Shown piece by piece: positions 54,843-64,000 of a stretch of 64,000 bases of DNA. A program made the position numbers and the translations under genes. The notes beneath the pieces were generated by a model that was not told the origin of the DNA, made no database searches, and saw only the letters and a list, made by a program, of their open reading frames with translations. Origin of the DNA: Nemertoderma westbladi (Eukaryota > Xenacoelomorpha > Nemertodermatida > Nemertodermatidae); NCBI GenBank assembly GCA_032718475.1, contig JAUCBJ010000498.1, positions 1-64,000 on the forward strand. The letters run 5' to 3'. The stretch's first letter is position 1, and the number at the start of each line of letters is the position of its first letter.

Positions 54843-57726
54843 GGGGAGAAGCTGCCACTACTGGGAACGTTACCACCGAGTCTGCGAGCCCGATGACTCC
54901 TGGAAATGGGGACACTTTACATGGATCTATTCCATCCACATTTCTTAACTGTCACCTTATGAACAGTCAGAGTTTAGGTAATAAACTTCCTGAGCTTAAT
55001 TTGTTTCTAGAAACATGCGATTATCATGTTGTTGGTGTCACTGAGACTTGGTTACGTGATACTATAACTGACGGTATGCTTGAGAAACTAAACGGAAAAC
55101 GGTATAATGTTTTTAGAAAAGACCGAATTAATACAATCGGAGGGGGTGTGGCTTTATTTGTGCTTAAATCCCTGAAATGTACACAGATATTTTTAAACTG
55201 TAAGTTTTCTGATTGTTGCTATCGATATATTAGGGGACGCACCTACCCGTTTAATTTGTATTTATCGATCTCAGTCTGGAAACTCAATCGAGGATATTAC
55301 CCTATTATGTGAATGTATTTCGTCACTTTCTGATGTTAATTACCCAACTGTCTGTATCGGTGATTTCAATCTCCCAGATTTTAACTGGGAAGAAATGTCT
55401 TTTCCTATCAACGATATTTATAGTTGCTTTTTCAACTGTATTAATGAAGCTGGATTTACCCAGTTAGTAGACAAGCCCACTAGAGGCAATAATATCCTTG
55501 ATTTGGTGTTCACTACAGAAGTTCTATGTGTCAGTAGTGTTCTAGTAAATCCCCCCTTTTGTAGTAGCGACCACAGCACAGTCACTTTTAATTTATGTGG
55601 CCCTTACCAATTTTTCGAAAGTGACACATTGCAGTATTTTGATTTCAAAGATGGCGATTATACTTCTTTTTCTAATTATTTAGATTCTCAGAATTGGCAC
55701 GATATTTTTAGTTCTTGTACTACTATAGACGATCATTGGTGTGCTTTTGATTGCGTATTAAAACATGGTATTAATCAATTTGTGCCTAAAAAGGAAATAT
55801 CTAGTGATTTCAAAAAGAAATACCCGCTTCATATTAAACAGTTACAACGTAAAAAGAAATTGCTCTGGCGAAGGCGCCATACCATTCAGGGTAAAAACGA
55901 GTACAAAAAAAAATGTACTAAGGAAATCACTAGAACAATATTCAGGTATTCATGTTTGAAAGAGAATAAAATATTAGAATCTGGTAAACCAAATGCTATT
56001 TTTAGTTATATAAACTCCAAAAGAAATTATAAATCCGGTATAGCTCCTCTAAAGTTTAATGGCGAAGTCATTGTTGATGATACCACCTAAGCTAAGATAT
56101 TTTCCAAAGTACTTTCCGAAAATTACTGCGAGGACAACAAGTCTACACCGTATTTTGATAATGTGGCACCGGCAAATATTTCACTGCACGATGTTAATTT
56201 TAATCCCAATGTTGTTTTTAATGTGTTGCGCAATTTACCTAGTAAAACTAGTAATACCCCCGATAGTCTACCTAGCAATTTGTATAAGAACCTGGCACGC
56301 CAACTAGCGGCACCGTTGTCAGCTATTTTTGAATTGTCATTCATTTCGCACGCTTTACCCTCTATTTGGTGTACAGCAATTGTAATACCTATGTATAAAA
56401 AGGGAGACTCATCTAACCCGTATAATTTACAGACCTATTTCACTTACATGTGTTGCGTGCAAAGTAATGGAAACGATTATAAATAAGGAGTTACTATCGT
56501 ATCTATTAAATAACCGCCTAATCTCTAAGCAGCAGCACGGATTCTTAAAACGTAAATCAACTGCGACTCATTTAATTGAGTGCAATAATGATTGGTTTCG
56601 GATTCTGGACAAACGAAAAGATGTTGATGTTGTTTACATTGACTTCGAGAAGGCCTTCGACAAGGTCGTCCACGCCAAACTATTGCTAAAACTTGCTGCT
56701 TACGGAATTTCCGGTAATTTGTTAGCTTGGTTTCATTCTTTTTTATCAAATCGTAAATTTCGTGTGCTTGTTGGTAGAAATTATTCAGATTTTGTTGACG
56801 TCATATCGGGTACCCCTCAAGGTAGTGTGGTAGGCCCTGTTTTATTTATTATATTTATTAATGACCTACCTAATAATTTGCATGCTGTTAGTACTAAACT
56901 ATTTGCTGATGATCTAAAAATTTACGCTGACCATAGTAAACATGTTGACATTCAGTGCGCTTTGGATACATTGTCGATTTGGTGTAATACTTGGCAATTG
57001 AGTGTTGCTACTTCTAAATGTCATGTTTTGCATATTGGGAATCGTAAACTGGATCAAAGTGATTATGTTCTCAATGGTAATTGTCTCAAAGTTAAAACTA
57101 GTTGTAAAGATCTAGGTATTACCATGTGCAACGATTTAAAATTTAGTAAATACTGTAAGGAGCAGGTTCTTAAGGCGTACAAGGTCATAAATATTATATT
57201 TCGGTGTTTTTATTCTTCCAATATGAAATCATTGTTAACTGCTTATAGATCCTACGTGCGACCATTATTAGAATTTAGTACAGTTGTCTGGTCACCCCAT
57301 CAGCTTTTCAATATTAAACTAGTTGAACGTGCGCAACGTTATTTTACCCGCAGGCTTTTTAAGAGGTGCAATATCTCATACCTAGATGATAGCTACATAA
57401 GTAGGCTGGCATTTCTTAATTTGCAACCTCTCCAAGCTAGGCGTATTATTTTTGATTTGCGTTTGGTGTATAACATGTGTCATGGTAAAGTAGATATTCA
57501 GTTTAGCGATTTTTTCGAGTATGTCCAACGCCCGGGTCTTCGTGGTCATAATTACAAGTTATACATACAGTCTAGCCGCTTAGTAATCTCAAATAACCGT
57601 TTTTCCCAACGTACAGTAAATACTTGGAACAGTTTACCTCACGATGTTGTTAATGCGCCGAATGTTATCACTTTCAATCGTCTGCTTAAGAATGTAGATT
57701 TAAGTCATTTGTATAGTTTTAATTAA
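54791..57726 (+). pseudogene. CR1-like LINE ORF2: APE endonuclease and RT, broken in three places
   Basis: The endonuclease part opens NCHLMNSQSLGNKLPEL (catalytic Asn) and VVGVTETWLR (Glu), then a frameshift near 55205; the next frame carries VCIGDFNLPDFNW and CSSDHSTVTF (Asp, Asn, His). A stop (TAA) at 56088 precedes RT block 1 (LPSKTSNTPDSLPSNLY, PMYKKGDSSNPYN), and a second frameshift near 56425 leads into the last frame, 56467-57726, which is intact: KQQHGFLKRKST, DVVYIDFEKAFDKVVH (motif A), SGTPQGSVVGPVLFIIFIND (motif B), TKLFADDLKIYA (motif C, FADD), and the CR1-type C-terminus RTVNTWNSLPHDVVNAPNVI. Three lesions only, so the insertion is recent but dead in trans. Confidence 0.9.
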
Positions 57727-58065
57727 TTATGATTTATCTATATGCCTATTTGCAACCTCTTAACCTAATTTATATACCTGCACGATTTTGATGTTTTTAT
57801 TTGTTGTGAATGTTTGTAAAATTGGTTTTTAGATCTATTTAGTATTTTTAATATTATCTTTAATTTTAGTTGGGCCCCTATTAGTGCTTTTACGCCTTGG
57901 CGGTCTTCTCCCTCCTAAATCCTAACATACATAATCTTTCCGGTTTCACATTATTTATTCATATTACATTATGTCCTATGAGTATTAATTTACCATATAA
58001 TTCTGTATGCAATTTTATTTCGAGTGCATATGTTAAATGGAGAGCAAATACAATACAATACAATA

Positions 58066-58460
58066 CTTGACACAGCGAACCTGACGTAGTATTCTTGTAA
58101 ATGTGCCATCCAGAGATCTAAGCCGGCACAGCATTCTTAAAAATGCAGCTGCAAAAATGCAGCATGCCGATCCTAGTAGTAGTAGTAGTATCCAGAGATT
58201 TGGTGTCCTCGCAGTTAGACCCCAGCATGGACTCCCGTAGAGGAGTACTGGAACTACTGCTGCTCTAAATAATCGGACCTTAAGTTTCCGATTAATTCTC
58301 GGTGACTTCCAAATCCTGGAAAGCCTATTCAAGGCTGCCCATGCCTTTCCCTTACGTATTCGAAGGTCCTCACCTGACTTCCGGATCCATGATCCCAGGT
58401 AACAGAAGCTGTCCACATGCTCAAGCATACCATCCTTTACTTTAAGTATTACTTTACCTA
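58066..58460 (-). mobile_element. LINE family A copy, 5' part of the interrupted element
   Basis: It continues the LINE A copy from 52820: LDGTFTRILRQVRCVKY, then (past the stub insertion) VPVLLYGSPCWGLTA and to the right NRLSRIWKSPRINRKLKVRL, MLEHVDSFCYLGSWIRKSGE. It is the longest LINE A copy on the 5' side, cut at 58460 by the 5' end of a satellite element. Confidence 0.85.
58119..58190 (+). mobile_element. LINE family A stub, about 70 bp, with target-site duplication
   Basis: AAGCCGGCACAGCATTCTTA to CCTAGTAGTAGTAGTA on the plus strand is only the last codons, 3' UTR and tail of LINE A, inside a LINE A copy of opposite orientation. TCCAGAGAT occurs on both sides, a 9-bp (10 with the ambiguous A) target-site duplication. 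This fixes the true 3' end of LINE A and shows target-primed integration with extreme 5' truncation. Confidence 0.85.
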
Positions 58461-59194
58461 TGTGGGGCGAGACACGTATGGCGAGCCATCAGCGAACTGA
58501 TATAATTATACTATGGCCGTTTTTGAAAAGTCTGTGTGTGACGTGTGTGTGTGTGTGTGTGTGTGTCGGTAGCCATAAATGTCGGAAGCCATAATCTAAA
58601 TTAATATCTTCCGCTAAATTGTATGGTTGAGTCATTTTGAACGGTCTCTCCATGGAAATTAATTGTTTAGCACCATACGATTAAAGTTATTTTGCACTGC
58701 AATTAGATATCTGGAATCCTTGTACCCCATTCCATTATAGTTTTTTATTTTTTCAAGTGATTTGCGTTAATAAATGTATTTTTAATTGATTTAAACATAA
58801 TTAACATTGTAAATTCATACGCTGATTCCATTCTCCCCCATAGAGCCTAAGGCATGGGCAGCCGTGCCCAATAATATTTCTTGAAGTTTTACAGTTGGCA
58901 AGCTAAAGTCATTGGCCAAGCCAGTGCCTAGGCTAGTACACAAGGACATAGTAGTCCAGTAGAAGGAATAGTGCTCCTTCAATACATCTCAACAGACATC
59001 AATTCATTTGCCTGTGCCTACCAACGCCTGCTCCATAACATAACATATATTCTTGATTTCCATCACCTCTCGCCACAATTATTATTAGTAATTAAAAGTT
59101 TCAATTCGATTTGTCTTTCCGGTATCTGGTTATTCAGTTATTGCATTATTAATAAATAAATGTTTTAAAATATATCTTACGAAATATGGTAAAC

Positions 59195-60040
59195 TTGTCG
59201 CTAACATTCTCGCTATGGGGGTTTTAAGGAGTGCTGATTACATTTCTGATGTCAGTTTTCACGTTTACATAAATCTAGTCTGTCTGTCTGTCGGTCATTC
59301 TGTCAGTCAGTCTGTCAAAACTTAAAAGATAATTCAAATTAACTAACATTCTCGCTATGGGGGTTTTAAGGGGTGCTGATTTCATTTCTGATGTCAGTTT
59401 TCAGGTTTACATAAATCTAGTCTGTCTGTTTGTCGGTCTTTCTGTCAGTCAGTCAGTCTGTCAAAACTTAAAAAAAAATACAAACTAACTAACATTCTCG
59501 TTATGGGGGTTTTAATGGGTGCTGATTTTATTTTAGATGTCAGTTTTCACGTTTAAAAAAATCTAGTCTGTCTGTTTGTCGGTCTTTCTGTCAGTCAGTC
59601 AGTCTGTCAAAACTTAAAAAAGAATACAAACTAACTAACATTCTCGTTATGGGGGTTTTAATGGGTGCCGATTTTATTTTAGATGTCAGTTTTCACGTTT
59701 AAAAAAATCTAGTCTGTCTGTTTGTCGGTCTTTCTGTCAGTCAATCAGTCTGTCAAAACTTAAAAAAGAATACAAACTAACTAACATTCTCGTTATGGGG
59801 GTTTTAAGGGGTGCTGATTTTATTTCAGATGTCAGTTTTCACGTTTAAAAAAATCTAGTCTGTCTGGCTGTCGGTCTTTCTGTCAGTCAGTCTGTGAAAA
59901 CTTAAGAAAGTATACTAACTAACCAACATTCTCGCTATGGGGGTTTTGAGGGTTGCTGATTTCATTTCTGATGTCAGTTTACACGTTTACATAAATCTAG
60001 TCTGTCTGTCTGTCGGTCTCTCTGTCAGTCTGAACTACTG
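59195..60040 (+). repeat. 146-bp satellite array, 6 monomers
   Basis: ATTCTCG(C/T)TATGGGGGTTTT starts monomers at about 59204, 59346, 59488, 59638, 59786 and 59930. Each includes GATGTCAGTTTTCACGTTTA and a (TCTG)n stretch (TCTGTCTGTCTGTCGGTC). No CTCF-like word. Confidence 0.9.
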
Positions 60041-60339
60041 TACTGTGGTTGGCATTACGCCATATACCTAACACTAATAATACAGTCTACAATACAGCCT
60101 ATCTACAGTACAGAATGGATTTTTTGCCATGAAGAGCAATAAATGTCATTAATACTATCCACCAGTATACCTACTCCAAGAGCCTTCCAATAAAACGTAT
60201 TCCAGCATGACGTCCACTGCACGTCTTCGTGCTGTCCATGGTGACGTGCAATGGACGTCATTAGGCTCTAAGGGGTTAAGCAACACGGTCCCTACTTCGC
60301 CCTGTCGACACCCCAGCCATTTTCCACCAATCCTTTTTT

Positions 60340-60630
60340 AGAGTTTATTAATTTTTTTGGTATTGGTGAAAGTTCTACAACATTAGTAGATATGTTTTTT
60401 ATGATAGCTAGTGTTTTCTTGCTAGCTAGTACTTTTTGAAATTATAAAAAATGTGAAAGTCCATGATATTTCAGGATAAACTGTTGAAGAATATATTAAT
60501 GACCAAAATAATTTCCAAAAATTACTAGCTAGTAAAAAATACTAGCTATATACCATAAAAAATCTACTAAGGTTCTAGAACATTCACTAATATAAAAAAG
60601 CACTCAAAATCACAAAAAAATAAAGGTTAA
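60340..60630. repeat. Hairpin MITE-like inverted repeat
   Basis: TTAGTAGATATGTTTTTTAT and TTGCTAGCTAGTACTTTTTG (left, about 60380-60440) recur inverted at about 60525-60590 (TTACTAGCTAGTAAAAAATA, CCATAAAAAATCTACTAAG). The right arm contains GTTCTAGAAC. A related half-unit lies at 1715-1768, beside three GTTCTAGAAC-type palindromes. Confidence 0.65.
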
Positions 60631-61144
60631 AAAACTCATTCGGGACTCTTTTGCTTAAGGAGTCAAAATTGTAGAACAAATTCCCGAAGTTTGCGACGTT
60701 TGCGAAATTTGTGAAGAATTCGTCAGTTTCTGTGCCCTAATGGTTTCGTGACGAAACAATCAAATCTTACACACTTAACACACACGAACTAATTTAATGT
60801 ATGCCTGAATAATTAAATAGAAATTAAATTAATGAACGCTATTACAACATGAAATCTACGGAATCAATACACAACACACGCACACTACTGAATTTAAAAA
60901 TTTATATAGATTGCAACTTATATTTGGCTACCTTTTAATGGGTGATTAATTTAATTATTCACCCTTATATATTTGTAGCCTTTTTAATTTGTGCCTCTAA
61001 TTGAATCAAACATTAAACTAAAATATATGTCACAATATTGGTCTGTCTGTAGCTGGTTAATGAATCTCTCATAAATTTGTTAATTAGTCGCTGTTCATTC
61101 ATTGAACATTTGAACACGTGCTGCTCGAAGACCCCACAACGTGT

Positions 61145-62104
61145 TTAAGCACAAGGTATAGATATCAACTTGATGACATAGACTTTATTAATTTTATTGG
61201 GTAGTGTAGTAAATTAAATCTAAAATTGTTCTGATTTTAATATAATACAATAGTCATTATATTAATAATTTTATAAATGGACTTACAATGCGAGTTGGAG
61301 ATTAATTATTATGATGAATCAATGTAGGGCGATACTGAACGTTGTTTTTCCCAATTCCACATGAAATTTATTCACATAAATTAGTCTTTAATAATCATAA
61401 AACATTGTACAATGAAATATATTTACGTAGCTGGAGTACAGTTACAACAAATGCTTGTAAAGTAAAAGGTAATCCCATGTAAATAAATGGAAATCCTTTC
61501 TTTCTTACAAAAAGATAAGATTAAAAATCCAACCACTCATACAATTCCACCAACTTGGCCTTGAGCCAATGAATGACCGTTCTGGAAACATGTGGAATAT
61601 TATCTGGTCGTTCTCAGGTTTTAGAATGAAATGAAGGTTGCAAAAAGAAAGAAAGGCCGTGTGGATGTAATAACTTAGGCATTTCCTAATCACACGGCAA
61701 CAAATACAAATTATCTCGGCACAAAATAACTATGGTGAAAGCGCTTATCCTATTCCTGTTATGTATGAATTCAATTATTTTTTGATAAAAACCCTAGGAA
61801 GTTAATGATATTTCAAAAGGATATGCTAGGTTTGTAATCGCGTGTCGTCGCTGTTATAATGGCTATTAGATATAATAATACATGACTTGGGTTTTGAATT
61901 AAAGATTCACACATTCATAGAGTGCACGTTTAGGGCTAAGGGGGCACTGATGTGAAGATGTAAACAACACCGGTGAGATTTGTAAGGACATATATAACTT
62001 ATTAGTGTTATAGGCAACTACAGAGTTACTTTCAATTAATGGAAAGGAGCAGGTTACATAGCACGGTATTTGAAATAAAACAACAAACGAAAGTCAATAG
62101 GACT
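61145..62104. other. No supported gene
   Basis: AT-rich DNA without recognised features. A 62-codon minus frame at 61505-61693 is unsupported. Confidence 0.3.
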
Positions 62105-62640
62105 TCTAGGATCGGCATGCTACATTGCAGCTGCAATTTTAAGAATGCTATGACGGCTTGTCGACAAAATTGTGCCGCCACAACTCCCTATCACCCATGA
62201 CATTTGCTAGATCATCCGCATCTTTAAGGCCAGTGTCCTTTAAGATGCGTCTCAAGAAAGTCATGGGCTGTCCACCATGCTTATTCACTCCATGAGGCTG
62301 CCAAAGTACAAGATTATGCACTGGCTGGTCCTCACGGCGAAAGCAATGTCCTGCAAAGCGGAGGCGATTTTGTTCTAGTGTCAAGCTTGGGGGAACCAAT
62401 GAGACACCTCCAATGTTATATAGTGTCTGGTTGGAGATGTGTGCATTGTACTTGACACAATGTACCCGGCGTAGCATTCTTGTGAATGTGCCATCCAGAG
62501 ATTTGGTGTCCTCAGCAGTTAGAGCCCAGCATGGACTCCCGTAGAGGAGTACTGGAACTACTGCTGCTCTAAATAATCGGACCTTAAGTTTCCGATTAAT
62601 TCTATGTGACTTCCAAATCCTGGAAAGCCTATCGGTACGT
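62105..62640 (-). mobile_element. LINE family A, 5'-truncated copy with intact frame
   Basis: Short tail at the left (TAGAAGT), then the frame 62477-62148 (MLRRVHCVKYNAHISNQTLY to GDRELWRHNFVDKPS), extending right to the SRIWKSHRINRKLKVRL region at about 62630. It ends in the minisatellite. Confidence 0.85.
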
Positions 62641-62830
62641 AGTACCGATAGTTAGAGAGTTAGTAGGTACGTAGTACCTAGTTAGAGTTAGAGTTAGAGG
62701 GTACGTAATGCCTAGTTAGAGTTAGAGTTAGAGGGTAGGTAGTACCGATAGAGTTAGAGTTAGTAGGTACGTAGTACCTAGTCAGAGTTAGAGTTAGAGG
62801 GTACGTAGTACCATTAGTTAGAGAGAGAGA
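62640..62830 (+). repeat. GTTAGA/GGTACGTAGTACC minisatellite
   Basis: Six or so units of about 32 bp, each with the near-palindrome GGTACGTAGTACC followed by AGTTAGAGTTAGAG. The TTAGAG word is not the TTAGGG telomere repeat. Confidence 0.8.
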
Positions 62831-63322
62831 GTGAGAGGTAAAAGGGGTAAAAATAGGATATAGATATTAGTTAGCAGTAAGTAGAGTTAGTAGCGAGAGG
62901 GGGGCATATGAGTGCAGCTGGATAAATCGTGTGGCCACACGACGCATACTGCTGTGCTGCATAGGCCCACAGAGTAGGCCAGAATATGGATCAGAGAATA
63001 GAATAAATCCATAGGCAGTAGTAAGTAGTAGGACAGTAGAATCAAAGCAAAATAAATAAATAAATAGAATAGGGCTAAAATCGGAAAATAGTGGTAACAC
63101 AAGGAAAGTCGTTCTAGAACATAATAAAAGTAACGGACGGAAATTGTAAATTAGGCTGATTTACTAGCTCCGAAATTAATTAGATTAAATTAAGCTTGAA
63201 AGGCGCAGTTAAGTAGAAAAGTAGGCCATTATCGAACTGTACGAAACATCTTAATACATCACTCATCTGTATTGCGCCTTGGTAAGGCACCACCCTGCAG
63301 GTGAGCGAGTGTAGTGTTCGGA
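62831..63322 (+). promoter_or_regulatory. Upstream region of the exonuclease-like gene
   Basis: No coding potential. GTTCTAGAAC (63111-63120), the palindrome also seen near 1570 and 60575, lies about 200 bp before the ATG. CTGCAG/GTGAGC at 63295-63306 is a good splice-donor sequence, so a non-coding exon may end here, or it is chance. Confidence 0.3.
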
Positions 63323-64000
63323 ATGGCGAGTAAGCTGATCAGGAAGAGAAAGGCGGAGTCAGGAGGAAAAGAAATATTGGTGGATTTCACCGAAAGACAC
63401 CCGGAGGAGAAGACGAGAGGATACTACGAGAGGTTGGAAAGGGGTCACGCGGCACGAGCGCTGCAGGATCACTTCCGGGAGGCGCACGAACAGCGGTTGG
63501 TCGGGACCTACGGGACGCCGTCGCTGGACAACGCGATCTTCCAACACTTCCACTACGTGGTGAAAGGAGACGAGGCGAAGTTCGGGATTCCGAAGTATCC
63601 GAGGGAATCGCCGAGGAAGGACTGGAAAAGATTCATAGAGTCCGTCAACAGAGGAGGATATATGATCCTAGATGACGAGGGAACCGTGGAAGACGAAGCG
63701 GGTTCGAGACGAGGAACGGCAGGGTCGGCCAGGACCATACTCTTGCATTTGGCAGCGCCAAATGGGGACATCTTCTTATTTGACCTAGGGACGTATGGGA
63801 AGAAGGACGGGCCGAAATTAGACCGACTACCGAAAGCGGTACAGGTCTTAGTAAGAGAGAAGTCGACGACGAAAGTGGGATCGGCGATTCGCGAGGACGC
63901 GGAGAGGATCATCGGTCCGGACGCCACCAACCTCCTGGATATGCAGAAAGTCTTTATGGCTATGACGGCACCGGATGGATTGGGGGTGGTCGAGAACTCA
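63323..64000 (+). CDS. Putative DEDD 3'-5' exonuclease-like protein, partial (runs off window)
   Basis: An uninterrupted frame of 226 codons from ATG 63323 to the last base, with no stop reached. It starts MASKLIRKRKAESGGKEI, basic and hydrophilic. Around residue 113 a domain begins: GYMILDDEG (motif I, D-x-E at 117-119), then TILLHLAAPNGDIFLFDLG (residues 138-156), the strand pair that follows motif I in RNase D/WRN/EXD-type nucleases, then TKVGSAIREDAERI (motif II, Asp192) and a DMQKVFMAM segment. Motif III lies beyond the window. The likely reaction is 3'-to-5' removal of nucleotides; substrate unknown. Codons are rich in G/C at the third position, unlike the surrounding AT-rich DNA. No intron is seen. 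It could be a host gene, a multicopy gene or cargo of a mobile element. Confidence 0.6.
   Translation, partial: MASKLIRKRKAESGGKEILVDFTERHPEEKTRGYYERLERGHAARALQDHFREAHEQRLVGTYGTPSLDNAIFQHFHYVVKGDEAKFGIPKYPRESPRKDWKRFIESVNRGGYMILDDEGTVEDEAGSRRGTAGSARTILLHLAAPNGDIFLFDLGTYGKKDGPKLDRLPKAVQVLVREKSTTKVGSAIREDAERIIGPDATNLLDMQKVFMAMTAPDGLGVVENS

Larger units (their letters stand above)
52821..58065 (+). mobile_element. CR1-like LINE, nearly complete, inserted in LINE A
   Basis: 5' UTR (52821-53384), ORF1 (53385-54842), ORF2 (about 54791-57726 with frame breaks), 3' UTR and an (ATACA)n end at about 58048-58065. Both ORFs and both termini are present, about 5.2 kb, as for CR1-type elements. The break in LINE A leaves almost no base lost or gained, so the insertion made a very short or no target-site duplication. 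AGTAAGGG...CCCTTACT near 52946-52990 gives an 8-bp hairpin in the 5' UTR. Confidence 0.9.
58461..61144 (+). mobile_element. Satellite-bearing element, third long copy (different satellite)
   Basis: 5' end TGTGGGGCGAGACACG, then GCGAGCCATCAGCGAACTGA, a (GT)n microsatellite at about 58540-58566, a unique part, a 146-bp satellite array (59195-60040), and further unique DNA with a hairpin MITE at about 60340-60630. 3' end CGTGCTGCTCGAAGACCCCAC (61118-61138). Ends match the 33163 copy, but the satellite is unrelated in sequence, so the core was exchanged. It directly abuts LINE A at its 5' side. No transposase. Confidence 0.6.

Noticed and set aside
62640-62830. Telomere repeat
   Set aside because: The word is TTAGAG in a 32-bp minisatellite, not TTAGGG or another known telomere unit.

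Overview
The window looks like a repeat-dense, A+T-rich piece of a bilaterian invertebrate genome. It has an intron-split class A neuropeptide-type GPCR with canonical GT/AG junctions, many families of non-LTR retrotransposon, a Penelope-like element, hAT, Harbinger and Tc1/mariner remnants, MITEs, satellites and long poly-G/C tracts. There are no prokaryotic operons, Shine-Dalgarno sites or CRISPR arrays. I cannot name the species. A marine deuterostome or lophotrochozoan would fit, as inference only.

Only two stretches look like host-type genes. (1) A GPCR on the minus strand, with exons at 8168-7898 and 5374-4581 and a phase-1 intron of about 2.5 kb. Spliced, it gives 354 residues with all seven helices, closest in motif to somatostatin/galanin/allatostatin-C-like receptors. 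(2) An intronless reading frame that starts at 63323 and is still open at the window edge (226 codons). It resembles a DEDD 3'-5' exonuclease and is the only clearly GC-rich-third-position coding sequence apart from one old retroelement.

Almost everything else is mobile DNA. From left to right: LINE family A next to a Penelope-like RT (1-1537); twin hairpins (1938-1984); a hAT-type element with an 8-bp target duplication and a Harbinger transposase relic inside (2560-4301); the GPCR (4581-8168) with a LINE relic in its intron; LINE relics (9289-13480); a satellite-bearing element (13490-14664) between two parts of a LINE; a mariner-like element (15080-16363); an old RT/zinc-finger retroelement (16600-18620); AT-rich and low-complexity DNA to 28 kb; a 1.5-kb foldback element (29076-30561); a second satellite element in the opposite orientation (33163-34768); a LINE RT core (34790-35750); a mosaic of LINE A and B fragments (40098-45602); LINE relics carrying expanded in-ORF tandem repeats (45600-48010); a LINE B copy with its 3' end tandemly amplified (49668-52125); and a nearly complete CR1-like LINE (52821-58065) inserted into a LINE A copy. 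The end holds a third satellite element (58461-61144), another LINE A copy (62105-62640), a minisatellite and the exonuclease-like frame.

Three themes stand out. A family of elements shares a 5' end (TGTGGGGCGAG...) and a 3' end (CGTGCTGCGCGAAGGCCCCAC) around a microsatellite and roughly 145-bp satellite arrays, as in DINE-1/Helentron or bivalve pearl elements; in two copies every satellite monomer has a CTCF-like word, CCGCTAGAGGGC. Several LINEs show local tandem amplification of short pieces (66 bp of 3' end, 72 bp of RT C-terminus, 30 bp of a linker). LINE B occurs twice with the same internal deletion that removes the RT core, which suggests a non-autonomous derivative that moves as a unit.
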